A stretch of DNA of 32,640 nucleotides from Deltaproteobacteria bacterium. Lineage in GTDB: Bacteria > Myxococcota_A > Polyangia > Haliangiales > Haliangiaceae. Position numbers and translations under genes: made by a program. A model generated the notes under the pieces. The model did no database searches. It was not told the DNA's origin and worked only from the letters and a program-made list of their open reading frames with translations. Positions 17,226-28,735 of the stretch are shown here, in pieces. Numbering within the stretch: position 1 is the first letter of the stretch; each line of letters starts with the position of its first letter. Where the stretch lies: contig VBLP01000358.1 in assembly GCA_005887925.1 (NCBI GenBank), positions 6,688 to 39,327 of the forward strand. The letters run 5' to 3'.

Positions 17226-17666
17226 ATGGCGACGACCACCGATGGCACGCTTCGCGAGATCCTGATGACGTCGCCGACGATCGCGGTGCTCGGCATCCAC
17301 CGCGAGCCGGAGAAGGCGGCGTTCTACGTGCCGGAGTACCTGCACGACGAGGGCTACCGGATCATCGGCGTCAATCCGCACTTCCAGGGCGAGGAGGTGT
17401 TCGGCGAGCCGGTCCGGGCCACGCTGGCCGAGATCGCCGAGCCGGTCGATCTGGTCGACGTGTTCCGCCGCGCCGAGCAGATCCCCGAGCACGTCGAGGA
17501 CATCCTGGCGATGAAGCCCCGGCCCCGGGCCGTCTGGTTCCAGCTCGGCATCCGCAACGACGAGGTGGCGCGCATCCTCCAGGCTGCGGGGATCACGGTG
17601 GTGCAGAACCGCTGCACGCTCGCCGATCATCAGCGTCTGGGTCTCGGCGCGCCCGCTCGCAAATAG
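17226..17666 (+). CDS. CoA-binding domain protein (YccU-like)
   Basis: 146-aa single-domain protein of the CoA_binding_2 family, a Rossmann fold related to the CoA-binding part of succinyl-CoA ligase. Seen: first strand and loop TIAVLGIHREPEKAAFYV (~18-35), YRIIGVNPHF, DLVDVFRRAEQIPEHVEDIL, AVWFQLGIRNDEVARILQAA and the C-terminal VVQNRCTLADHQRLG, which matches the family signature at the nucleotide site. Cytoplasmic; the family binds CoA but its biological role is mostly unknown. The frame is open to 17091; the ATG at 17226 is chosen because the upstream part is Arg-rich and unlike the family, whose members are ~140 residues. Ribosome site is weak (GGTCGGG). Confidence 0.9.
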   Translation: MATTTDGTLREILMTSPTIAVLGIHREPEKAAFYVPEYLHDEGYRIIGVNPHFQGEEVFGEPVRATLAEIAEPVDLVDVFRRAEQIPEHVEDILAMKPRPRAVWFQLGIRNDEVARILQAAGITVVQNRCTLADHQRLGLGAPARK

Positions 17667-17759
17667 CGCGCAGTCCGCGCGGCGGCGCACGCAGGCACGG
17701 CCGATCAGCTGCGATTCCAGGGCCTTGCGCTTGGCGCGCGTGATGCAGCATCGACGATC

Positions 17760-18011
17760 ATGCTCGATTCGCAAACCGCCAAAGGCCTGATCAAGCCGCA
17801 CATGCCCGTGGTGTGCTCGAACAACGGCCAGTTCGCGGTGGTCGATCACCTCGAGGGCCGCGACTTCATCAAGCTCGCCAAGGACGCGACCGGCCAGCAC
17901 CACTACATCCCGCTGGCGTGGGTCACGTCGGTCGATGACAAGGTCCACGTCGACCGTCCGGGCACCCAGGCGATGCGCGACTGGACGACCTCGCCGACCG
18001 CGCGATCCTGA
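17760..18011 (+). CDS. DUF2171-type small protein
   Basis: 83-aa protein matching the DUF2171 pattern: an early HMPVVCSNNGQFAVVDHLEG segment followed by DFIKLAKDATGQHHYIPLAW and VTSVDDKVHVDRPGTQAMRDW. The family consists of short PRC-barrel-like proteins whose role is not established; they are often found with stress-response genes. No signal peptide. It forms a likely two-gene operon with the 18023 gene, whose ribosome site overlaps this gene's stop codon. The 93-bp gap before it has no further feature. Confidence 0.85.
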   Translation: MLDSQTAKGLIKPHMPVVCSNNGQFAVVDHLEGRDFIKLAKDATGQHHYIPLAWVTSVDDKVHVDRPGTQAMRDWTTSPTARS

Positions 18012-18022
18012 GGAGTCCTGCC

Positions 18023-18283
18023 GTGAGTGCTGTACTGCAATGGAAGATCGAGAACACGACCGACGCGACCCGCGGCCAGCCGCTCGCGGCGCGCGTGCTC
18101 GCCCGCAAGGTCGAGCTCGAGGACGCGCTCGCTGACTGCAGCCCGCACGAGCGGGTGCAGCGCACCGCGATCGAGACCGCGCTGGCCGCGGTGTACCTGC
18201 TGATGACCGGCGACCTGGCGCATCCCCCCGATGTCATCGCCCGCGCCCTGAGCGACTGGCTGGAGCGCAACAAGCACCTCTGA
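18023..18283 (+). CDS. Small helical protein of unknown function
   Basis: 86-aa protein, not recognised. It starts with GTG; AGGAG at 18011-18015, 7 bp upstream and overlapping the stop of the DUF2171 gene, supports this start and translational coupling. The sequence is mostly amphipathic helix (ARVLARKVELEDALADC, RTAIETALAAVYLLMTGDLA, DVIARALSDWLERNKHL). One Cys (DCSPHERVQ). No signal peptide or membrane segment. Its pairing with DUF2171 suggests a shared, probably stress-related, context but this is only inferred from position. Confidence 0.8.
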   Translation: MSAVLQWKIENTTDATRGQPLAARVLARKVELEDALADCSPHERVQRTAIETALAAVYLLMTGDLAHPPDVIARALSDWLERNKHL

Positions 18284-18322
18284 GCCGGCACCCGGTCGTC
18301 GACGGGGAGCCACAACCGGCTC
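18282..18322 (+). terminator. Possible two-tier hairpin after the small-protein operon
   Basis: GAGCCGG (18282-18288, beginning inside the stop codon) pairs with CCGGCTC (18316-18322), and inside it CCCG pairs with CGGG around GTCGTCGA. No T-run follows, so function as an intrinsic terminator is uncertain. Confidence 0.35.
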
Positions 18323-18411
18323 GTCGCGCGCACAGGTAGGCCCACGATCGCCGGCCGGGAGTGAGGGCGGCGTGAGCCCCCGCACAGCCCCAAGATTTGG
18401 CCACCAGGGAA

Positions 18412-18455
18412 TTGGCGCGAATCATTACAGTGCGATATTCCATCGCACTGTAATG
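18412..18455 (+). promoter_or_regulatory. Perfect 14-bp inverted repeat over candidate promoter and start codon
   Basis: CATTACAGTGCGAT (18423-18436) and ATCGCACTGTAATG (18442-18455) are exact reverse complements separated by ATTCC. The right arm ends with the ATG of the outer-membrane-type gene. TTGGCG (18412-18417) and GATATT (18434-18439), 16 bp apart, resemble -35/-10 boxes and the dyad is centred on the -10 element. There is no Shine-Dalgarno sequence before the ATG, which fits a near-leaderless transcript. The dyad could be a repressor operator or, if transcribed from further upstream, a hairpin hiding the start codon. Confidence 0.6.
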
Positions 18456-19337
18456 CTAGCGAAGACATCCACGATCACGGGGGTCGTGATCGGCATGAGC
18501 TTGTTCGCCGCGCGCGCGCACGCTCAGCCCGACCCTGACTCCGAGGCCAAGCCATCTGTGTCGGCCACCGCCGGCACGGAGGGCACTGCTCAGCTGACGC
18601 TGCCGACCGGCAGGCTGCTGGTCAACACCGTCGTCGGGGTCGGTCTGTCGACCGGCGCGGCGTTCAAGCAGATCTCGCTCAGCCCCGACATCTGGTACGG
18701 AGCCACGCCGGACATCACGGTCGGCCTCGTCCACAGCTCGGTCGGCTCCACCGGCTTCATCGGCGGCGGCATCGGGCTGGGCGGCCCGTCGCTGTGCTTG
18801 ACCGGCGCCGACAATGGCTGCCCGGACCTCTATCCCGGCTTCGGGCTCGACGCCCGCTACAAGCTCACGACCGGCATGCTGTCGTGGGCGGCCGACGCCG
18901 GCGTCTACCTGCGCCACATCTCCGATCCGCTCCTCCTCGCCGTCAAGCTCGGCGCCGTCGGCCGCTGGCAGTCGGGCCTGCTCGCGGTCGAGCTCGACCC
19001 CAACCTGTTCATCGGCGTGACCAATCGCTCGGTGAGCACGATGGTCGGCGGCGTGACGGTCGACGCCACCCTCAACGGCGACTACCTCAGCCTGCCGGTG
19101 ACCGCGCTGTACACCGTCACGCCGATGATCACGGCGTCGGTGCAGAGCGGCATCCTGCTGCCGCTCGAGAACACCGGCGATGGCTACACGGTCCCGCTCT
19201 CGGTCGCCGGTCATTACCAGGTGAACCCGACCCTCAACGTCAGCCTGGCGTTCAGCCTGCTCAAGCTCATCGGTGGCGGCTCGGGGAGCGGGGCCGACCT
19301 GCGGTCGTTGACCCTCGGAGGGACCTATGCGTTCTAG
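18453..19337 (+). CDS. Outer-membrane beta-barrel-like protein
   Basis: 294-aa predicted exported protein. MLAKTSTITGVVIGMSLFAA followed by RAHAQPDP is a Sec signal with cleavage after AHA (residue 24). The mature part is rich in alternating beta strands (LLVNTVVGVGLSTGAAFKQI, DIWYGATPDITVGLVHSSVG, SVAGHYQVNPTLNVSLAFSL) and ends in aromatic Phe (LTLGGTYAF), typical of outer-membrane barrels. A Cys pair (SLCLTGADNGCPD) probably sits in a surface loop. An in-frame GTG at 18372 with GAGGG upstream would add 27 residues before the signal; the ATG at 18453 is preferred because the signal begins there. It overlaps the OmpA-like lipoprotein gene by 11 bp, so the two are co-expressed. Specific function not recognised. 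Confidence 0.82.
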   Translation: MLAKTSTITGVVIGMSLFAARAHAQPDPDSEAKPSVSATAGTEGTAQLTLPTGRLLVNTVVGVGLSTGAAFKQISLSPDIWYGATPDITVGLVHSSVGSTGFIGGGIGLGGPSLCLTGADNGCPDLYPGFGLDARYKLTTGMLSWAADAGVYLRHISDPLLLAVKLGAVGRWQSGLLAVELDPNLFIGVTNRSVSTMVGGVTVDATLNGDYLSLPVTALYTVTPMITASVQSGILLPLENTGDGYTVPLSVAGHYQVNPTLNVSLAFSLLKLIGGGSGSGADLRSLTLGGTYAF

Positions 19338-19932
19338 CGCGTTGATCGTACTTGCGTTGGCTGGGTCGCTCACCGCGTGTGGCGCCCAGAACAAGGGCGC
19401 CTGCTCTCCGGTGAGCAGCTGGTCGGCCCCGGTGGTTCAATGCGGCGGCGCGTCGGCGGCGGCCGCGTCGGCCTCCGCGCCCGAGGTCGCCGTCGCAACC
19501 AAGCCGTCCCCGGAGCCCGAGCCGGAGGTGGTCAAGCCGGGCAAGCCCGAGCCCGAGCCCGAGCCCGAGAAGCCACCGCCGCCTCCGCCGCCCAAGGCCG
19601 AGCTCAAGCGCGACCGGATCGATGTGCAGGAGACCGTGGAGTTCGAGGCCGACTCGGCGGTGCTGACCGACGGCTCGAAGCAGGTGCTCAACGACATCGC
19701 GAGCATGCTGGCCGACCATCCCGAGATCAAGAAGGTCACGATCGAGGATCGCGCGGAGACGACGGTGCCCAAGAAGCGCCAGGCCAAGCTGTCTCAGGAG
19801 CGGGCCAACGCCGTGAAGACCTACCTGGTCAGCAAGGGCGTCGCGGGCAAGCGGCTGGCGACCAAGGGGCTCGGCGCCGCCAAGGGCAAGACCGCACAGG
19901 TCAACTTCAAGATCACCCAGCGCGGCAAGTAG
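19327..19932 (+). CDS. OmpA-like lipoprotein with Pro/Glu linker
   Basis: 201-aa predicted lipoprotein: MRSSALIVLALAGSLTAC with lipobox LTAC (Cys18). Residues ~56-92 are a rigid PEPEPE / PPPPPPP linker of the kind that spans periplasm or cell wall. The C-terminal ~100 residues look like an OmpA domain: VQETVEFEADSAVLTDGSKQ, an LADHPEIKKVTIEDRAE strand, LSQERANAVKTYLVSKGV and KRLATKGLGAAKGKTAQV. The usual peptidoglycan-binding GHTD motif is replaced by EDRAETTVPKKR, although the downstream Arg of SQERA is kept, so peptidoglycan binding may be altered. GGAGGG 4 bp before the ATG is a strong ribosome site. It overlaps the barrel gene by 11 bp and probably tethers that complex to the wall. Confidence 0.87.
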   Translation: MRSSALIVLALAGSLTACGAQNKGACSPVSSWSAPVVQCGGASAAAASASAPEVAVATKPSPEPEPEVVKPGKPEPEPEPEKPPPPPPPKAELKRDRIDVQETVEFEADSAVLTDGSKQVLNDIASMLADHPEIKKVTIEDRAETTVPKKRQAKLSQERANAVKTYLVSKGVAGKRLATKGLGAAKGKTAQVNFKITQRGK

Positions 19933-19959
19933 CCGCGACGGTAGCGCGGCAAGTAGCCG
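19919..19959 (+). repeat. 17-bp direct repeat over the stop codon
   Basis: AGCGCGGCAAGTAGCCG occurs at 19919-19935 and again at 19943-19959, a 24-bp period. The first copy encodes the last codons and stop of the OmpA-like gene; the second lies just after it. It looks like a small tandem duplication without visible effect on the protein. Confidence 0.8.
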
Positions 19960-20007
19960 GCCCGATCCGGCATCGCGATCGGCGGCGGCGCCTGGTAAGA
20001 ACCGGCC

Positions 20008-23327
<3,320 letters not shown>

Positions 23328-23331
<4 letters not shown>

Positions 23332-25046
23332 TCGGCGAGCGCGACGACGAGCTCGACGCGTCGCTCGCGATGCACGACGAGCTGATCGCGCGCCGCGGTG
23401 TCGAGATCTGGATCGGCGCCGAGCCGACGTTCACCCGCGCCGATTCGCTCGAGCCGGCGTGGACCAGCGCGCCGTGCGGCGACGACAAGCTCGCTCGCGC
23501 CCACGCCCTGGCCTGCGAGCTCGCCGCGCAGCTGCCCGGCGCCGCGGTGGCGCGCGTGGTCGGCCGGCAGTTCCCCGACGAGGACGAACCGCGGTTCGCG
23601 TTCGGCGTGCGGTGGCGCGACGCCGGCGACGGACCGGCGACGACCTGCGCCGCGACCGCCGCGCCCCAACCTCCCCCGAGCGACACCGGCGACGATCGCT
23701 GGCTCACCGTCACGCCAGACCCCGGTGTCGTCGAGGTCAACATGGCGCCGTGCGCGTCGCTGTGCTCGTTCGCCGACCAGGCGCGCCGGATCTGGCGCGC
23801 CGCGCGCGCGGCCGGGCTGTCCGCCACCCGTCACCGCTACAACGGCGATCTCGCCGATGCCGGTGGCGGCGGTCAGCTCTCGCTCGGCGGCGCGCGCCCC
23901 GAGTCCAGCCCGTTCGTGCGCTATCCGCACGTCCTGCCCGCGCTGATCCGCTACGTCAACAACCACCCGTCGCTGTCGTACTGGTTCGCCAACGAGTGCG
24001 CCGGTTCAGCGTCGCAGGGCCCCCGGCCCGACGAGGGCACCCGCGAGCGCTGGGACGAGCTCGGCGTCGCGCTGGCCTGGCTCGAGCAGCTCGCCGATCG
24101 CGGCGCGCTGCCGCCCGAGCAGCTGTGGAGCGCGCTCGGCTCGCTCCTGGTCGACGCGTCGGGCAACTCGCATCGCTCCGAGATCAACGTCGAGAAGCTG
24201 TGGAACCCCCACATCCCGCGGCACGGCGCGCGCCACGGCCGCATGGGCATCGCCGAGCTCCGCTCGATCCGCATGCCGGAGCGGCCGGCGATGCTCGCCG
24301 CCCTCGCCGCGCTGTTCCGCTCGGTGGTCGCGCGCCTGGTGGTCTCGGACTACCGCGAGCCGCTGATCGACTGGCACGACGAGCTCCACGATCGCTTCGC
24401 GCTGCCCGCCGCGCTGTCGCGCGATCTCCGGCTCGTGCTGGGTGATCTCGACGAGCACGGCCTCGGCGTGCCGGCCCAGCTGCGCGGCGAGCTGTCGGCG
24501 TGGCGCTCGCCGGGCATCGCGTGCCGGCTCGGCGATGCCACGCTGACCCTGCGCCCGGCGCTCGAGTTCTGGCCGCTGGTCGGCGACGTCGCGTCGCAGG
24601 AGCGCGCCGGCGCGCGGATCGTCGACGCATCGACCCAGCGCTGGGAGCTGTCGATCGACGGCCCCGGCCCCGATCGCGTCGCGGTGTCGTGCGGCGGAGG
24701 CGCCGCCAGCGCGCCGCGCTGGGCCCACCTGCACGCGCTGGGCGACGGCGTCCGCGCGATCGGCGTGCGGCGGCGGATCTACCAGCCGATGATCGGCTTC
24801 CACCCCGGCCTGCCGGCGGCCGATCCGCTCGTCGTCGAGTGGGCGTGGGCCGGCCGCGCCCAGCGCATCGAGCTGTGGTCGTGGCGGCCGGGCGGCGGCG
24901 CCTACGCCGGGCTGCCGCGCGACGAGGCCGAGGCGATCGCCCGCCGCCAGGAGCGGATCGCGGTCGCGACCCGCGACGGCGACGTCATCGCGCCGTCGCA
25001 CTGGCGCGAGCATCGCCCGTTCACGATCGACCTGCGCCGCGCCTGA
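23328..25046 (+). CDS. Second DUF2126-family protein
   Basis: 572-aa protein, paralogous to the C-terminal part of its upstream neighbour: it begins near RRGVEIWIGAEPTFTRADSL and shares the order TPDPGVVEVNMAPCAS, GGGGQLSLGGARPESSPFVR, HPSLSYWFA, DASGNSHRSEINVEKLWNP, AELRSIRMPERPAMLAAL and a C-terminal beta region ending TIDLRRA. It lacks the transglutaminase domain. The GTG at 23328 overlaps the previous stop by 4 bp (GTGA), indicating coupled translation; no separate ribosome site is needed. DUF2126 has no proven activity; by association it acts with the transglutaminase, ATP-grasp and alpha-E proteins of this locus. Its TGA is immediately followed by the reverse stop of the convergent gene, with no base between. 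Confidence 0.9.
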
Positions 25047-27430
25047 TCACTCCATGTCGATCGACCGGAACGCGCCGTGCTCGTCGAGCTGCGTCCCCCA
25101 CACCTTGTGCGACGCCTGGTGCTGCGACATGCCGAAGCTGAGGTTGCCGCCGATCCCCGGATCGAAGTCGCGGATCGCCTCGAACGCGTCGATCAGCTTC
25201 TCGGTGTCGATGTCGCGGCCGGCGCGGCGCACGCCCTCGGCGAACAGCTGGCCGACGATGTAGCCCTCGAGCGACACGAAGTCGGGGTGCTGATCGGGGT
25301 GGAACTTCTTGAGCGCGTCGCGATAGCGCAGGACGCCGGTCGCGCCCGATTCGTAGTGCGGAACGACCTGGGTGACGATGACGCCCTGCGCGTAGGACCG
25401 GCCGAGCTCGAGCAGCTCCTCGGACAGCGCGTTGCTGCCGACGAACGACACGTTGAGCAGCATCGCTTCGATCTTGCGGTCGCGGATCTTCTGGATGAAC
25501 CGCGCAGCGGCCTTGTAGGTCGCGACCATGATGATCGCCCTGACCGGGTGGCGCGGGTGGTAGAGCTCGTTGCCGACTCGCACCGTCGCGCTGTGGTACT
25601 CGGCGATCTTGTTCACCGCGTCGTCGACGTTGAGCGTGTTGCGGTCGTAGCCGACGCGCAGCACCGCGTCATCGCGCCCGTGCCTGCGCAGCATATTGGT
25701 CGCGCCCTCGAAACCGGCGTCGCCGTAGCTGTCGTTCTGGGCGAACACGACTATGACGCGGTCGGGGACCTTCTTGACGTCGAGCAGGTAGTTGACCATC
25801 CTGGCGGTCTCTTCCTCGTAGCTCGCCCGGTAGTTGAGCACGTAGCGATCCGGCGGGTCGCGGCGCAGGATCCCCGAGCCGGTGAACGCGCCGAAGACTC
25901 CTGCACGTTGGCGAGCGCGCGCGATCCCTCGTAGCCGTCGTCGAGCGCGAGCAGCTTGACGCGCCGGCCGTGGATCCCGCCGGCCTCGTTGATCGCGGCG
26001 AACGCGGTCTCGAGCCCGAGCTTCATGCGGTTGCCGAGCTCGCGCGAGGCGCCCGAGAACGCCGCGCTCATCCCGAGCGTGATCGCGTCGCCGGTCACGC
26101 CGCGCACGATGGCCAGGGGCGCCTCGGGCTGCGGCGGGCTGATCGGCAGCGCCGCGACCGCCGCGCCGGCCGCCGCGTGCTTCGAGTCCTCCGCCACCTC
26201 GGGGCCGCGGCCGCGGATCAGCGCGAACGCGCCGATCGAGACCGCCGCGACCACAGCAGCGCCGGCGACGAGCAGCACGCGCATCCGGTTCGATATCGGG
26301 AATGCGGCCGGCCGGGGCAGGTTGTCGCTGGAGAACCCAAGCCCCGAGCCCGAGTTGGCGACCGAGTTCACGGCGACCGGCGTGTCGAACGTGGTGTTCC
26401 CCGACGGGGTCAGCCGCGGATCGCGCAGCGCCGGCAGGGTCGACCCCGGCCCGCCGCCCCTGAGCTGGGCATCAATGATCTGGCGGATCCGCGCCCGCTC
26501 GTCGCCGAACATCTCGGCGACCGCGGTGCCGACATCGCGGTCGCGGCTCGGGGTCATGTTCTGGGTCATGTAGAGCTCGAGATCGGCGCGCAGCGCCTCG
26601 GCGGTCGGATAGCGATCCTCGGGCCGGTGCGCCATCGCCTTCACGCAGATCTGCTGCAGCATGGCCGGCACTTCGGGGGGCAGCTGCGGCACGTCGGCGT
26701 TGCGCCGCAGGATCTCGGCCTCGCTGAGCCCACCCCAGATGTGCTTGCTGGCCAGGATCTCCCACAGCATCACGCCGACCGAGTAGATGTCGGCGCGGCG
26801 ATCGACGCTGCCTCCGGCGATCTGCTCGGGCGCCATGTAGCGCGCCTTGCCCTTGAGCACGCCGACCCGCGTCTGGGTCGCGGAATCGAGGACCTTCGCG
26901 ATCCCGAAGTCGACCAGCTTGACCTGACCGTCGTAGGTGATGAGGATGTTGCTCGGCGTGACGTCGCGATGCACGGTCGCGATCGGCGTGTCGTCGTAGT
27001 CCGCCAGCTCGTGCGCGTAGTGCAGCCCCGACAGCACGCGCGACAGCATCTGGATCTGCATGCCGAGCGGAAACAGCTTGCTGGCCTGGCGCGAGCGGCG
27101 CACCCGCTCGAAGGTCTGGCCTTCGAGATACTCCATCGCGAGGTAGTACCGCCCGTGGTCCTCGCCGACGTCGTAGGTCTGGACGACGTTGGGATGATTG
27201 AGCCGGGCCGCCAGGCGCGCCTCCTCGAGGAACATCCGGCGAAAGTCGTCATCCTCCGCGAGATCGCGCCGCAGCAGCTTGATGACGACGAGTTTCTGAA
27301 AGCCCCCCAGCCCGCCCTGCGTCACCGTCAGATTGATCTCGGACATTCCGCCGCGCCCGATCTCGGCGAGGAAGCGATACTTGCCGAACGATTCGTACGA
27401 GGCGTAACTCTTGTCCGACGCTATGGGCAT
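25047..27430 (-). pseudogene. Ser/Thr kinase fused to branched-chain-amino-acid-type receptor, frameshifted
   Basis: Frame 1 (27430 to ~25898): Ser/Thr kinase domain with GRGGMSEI (25-32), Lys51 (VVIKLL), HRDVTPSN (154-161), DFG (174-176) and YMAPEQ; a Pro/Ser linker; a membrane segment ~383-404 (RMRVLLVAGAAVVAAVSIGA); then an extracytoplasmic Peripla_BP_6 domain from ~440 (GDAITLGMSAAFSGASRELG), broken after ALANVQE. Frame 2 continues with VFGAFTGSGILRRDPPDRYV to the TGA at 25047. Together this is a transmembrane kinase whose external domain is an amino-acid-receptor fold, a plausible ligand-gated kinase. At the break about 30 residues typical of the family (the region before GAFTG) seem absent, so a deletion or assembly loss is likelier than one wrong base. 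GGAAGGGG precedes the ATG by ~8 bp. Confidence 0.83.
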
Positions 27431-27850
27431 TCCCGAGCCCCTTCCGCTGCAAGGATTGTCGTGCTCGTCCTACAAGTATTTAATCTGGGACGAATGCGGG
27501 ACCCGATTCAAGATCTAGGTGCGCACGCCGATCGGTAAGGTCGCCTGATTGTCACGAATCGATCTGACAAGCTGCCTTCCAAATGGCGACCAGCGTGTGA
27601 TTCGACTCACGCGAGCGCGCCCCCTCCCGGGGCATCGCGCCCCGGCTAGCGCCGCGATCCACGCGCTGATCCTCGGATTTTTCCGCTGAAGCCGCACGGG
27701 AGTGCGCGCACCATGTAGGTGCCCACCGCAAATATGGAACGTCTGGACGTGAGCCACCCCGATCGGTGCGGCAGCTCGATCGGCGCGAGCCCACGTGATG
27801 TTGTCGATTCCCAGCTTCCACACGCCGCAGGCTCGATACCCATGGAGCCG
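27431..27850. other. Intergenic region with gene-end remnant and hairpin
   Basis: The 420 bases hold no intact gene. An AT-rich patch (27475-27486) upstream of the kinase start may be part of its promoter. CCGGGGC / GCCCCGG (27627-27645, 5-nt loop) forms a hairpin without a T-run. At 27797-27843 lies an imperfect copy of the 3-prime end of the adjacent secreted-protein gene. Confidence 0.6.
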
Positions 27851-27916
27851 CTACTGCGTGCCGATGTGAATGTTGTCGATCCCGAGCTTCCAGACGCCCA
27901 GGCTCGGATACCCATA
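27797..27916 (-). repeat. Imperfect 47-bp direct repeat of a gene end
   Basis: 27869-27915 inside the secreted-protein gene and 27797-27843 just after its stop share about 40 of 47 positions with a 72-bp offset. Translated, the gene reads GYPSLGVWKLGIDNI and the downstream copy GYRACGVWKLGIDNI, in a frame kept by one insertion and one deletion that cancel. The downstream copy is therefore a remnant of a paralogous or duplicated C-terminus. Confidence 0.75.
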
Positions 27917-28549
27917 GCCCGGCTTCCAGTAGCCGAATCCGACGAGATCGATCTGGTGCATGAAGGTGGCCCACTCGGCGTCGGTCCCCGGCGTGCCGTC
28001 GCCGCGCGTGAACACCCAGCCCTTGGGGATCGTCGGCGATCGCGCATCGACCGCGAAGTCGTAGTGCTTCCAGCCGTTGGGCGCGCGCGGCATGTCGGGC
28101 AGGCTGTAGGTCGCCTCGAACGCCACCGCGTCGGTCGCCGCATCCCAGCTCACCAGCTGCAGGGTCACCGTGCGGTCCTGGGTCCACGAGCCGGCTTGCT
28201 CGACCTCGAGGTCGGCCCCGACATGATTGATGTTGTTCGCGTAGTAATCGCCGACGAACACGCTGTCTCGCTTCGCGTCGTCGTTGACGCCCGGCTGGTA
28301 CCGCGTCGAGGCCGTCGACCACGTCGGCACCGCGCTGCCGACCTCGCCGTAGAGATAGCCTCCGGGGTGTCCGCCGGTCGTCTCGATGATCCGGGGCTCT
28401 GCGGAATTCGTCGTCAGTATCCAGTGGCCGACATCCAGCGTGCCGGCCTCGTAGGTCTCGGTGAATGACGTGTCGGCATTCGCAGTAGCGCCGACGAGCG
28501 CGAGCGCCAGCGCGATGCCGACGCACACGCGACAAGCTTGTACCAGCAT
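27851..28549 (-). CDS. Secreted protein, probable beta-sandwich, unknown function
   Basis: 232-aa predicted exported protein. MLVQACRVCVGIALALALVG followed by ATANADTSFTE is a Sec signal with cleavage after ANA (~25). The mature part is beta-rich with many Trp, Tyr and Asp/Asn: ETYEAGTLDVGHWILTTNSA, GGYLYGEVGSAVPTWSTAS, NNINHVGADLEVEQAGSWTQ, DFAVDARSPTIPKGWVFTRG and a final strand LGVWKLGIDNIHIGTQ. This resembles concanavalin/laminin-like or PEP-CTERM-associated sandwich domains, but no C-terminal sorting signal is present and no family is assigned. The frame is open upstream to 29380; AAAGGAG at 28557-28563, 8 bp before the ATG, decides the start. Divergent from the ATP-grasp gene. Confidence 0.83.
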   Translation of the reverse strand: MLVQACRVCVGIALALALVGATANADTSFTETYEAGTLDVGHWILTTNSAEPRIIETTGGHPGGYLYGEVGSAVPTWSTASTRYQPGVNDDAKRDSVFVGDYYANNINHVGADLEVEQAGSWTQDRTVTLQLVSWDAATDAVAFEATYSLPDMPRAPNGWKHYDFAVDARSPTIPKGWVFTRGDGTPGTDAEWATFMHQIDLVGFGYWKPGYGYPSLGVWKLGIDNIHIGTQ

Positions 28550-28735
28550 CTCGGGTCTCCTTTCATGACCACTCGATGCAAGTCCTCGACCGGCAGCGCC
28601 AGGATCCTCTCGACAGCCAACCACGTAGCCGCGTCCCTCGGCGCCTCGCGCCCGCCGGCAGGCCGGTCCGCGCCGCGCGCCGCGATCACCGTCGCGCGGC
28701 CTGATCTTCGTCGTGGTTTTCGTTACGATGCCGTG

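Noticed and set aside
19506-19602. Repeated GAGCCCGAGCC-type sequence as a possible DNA repeat element
   Set aside because: It encodes the PEPEPE/PPPP linker of the OmpA-like lipoprotein and is explained as protein low complexity.
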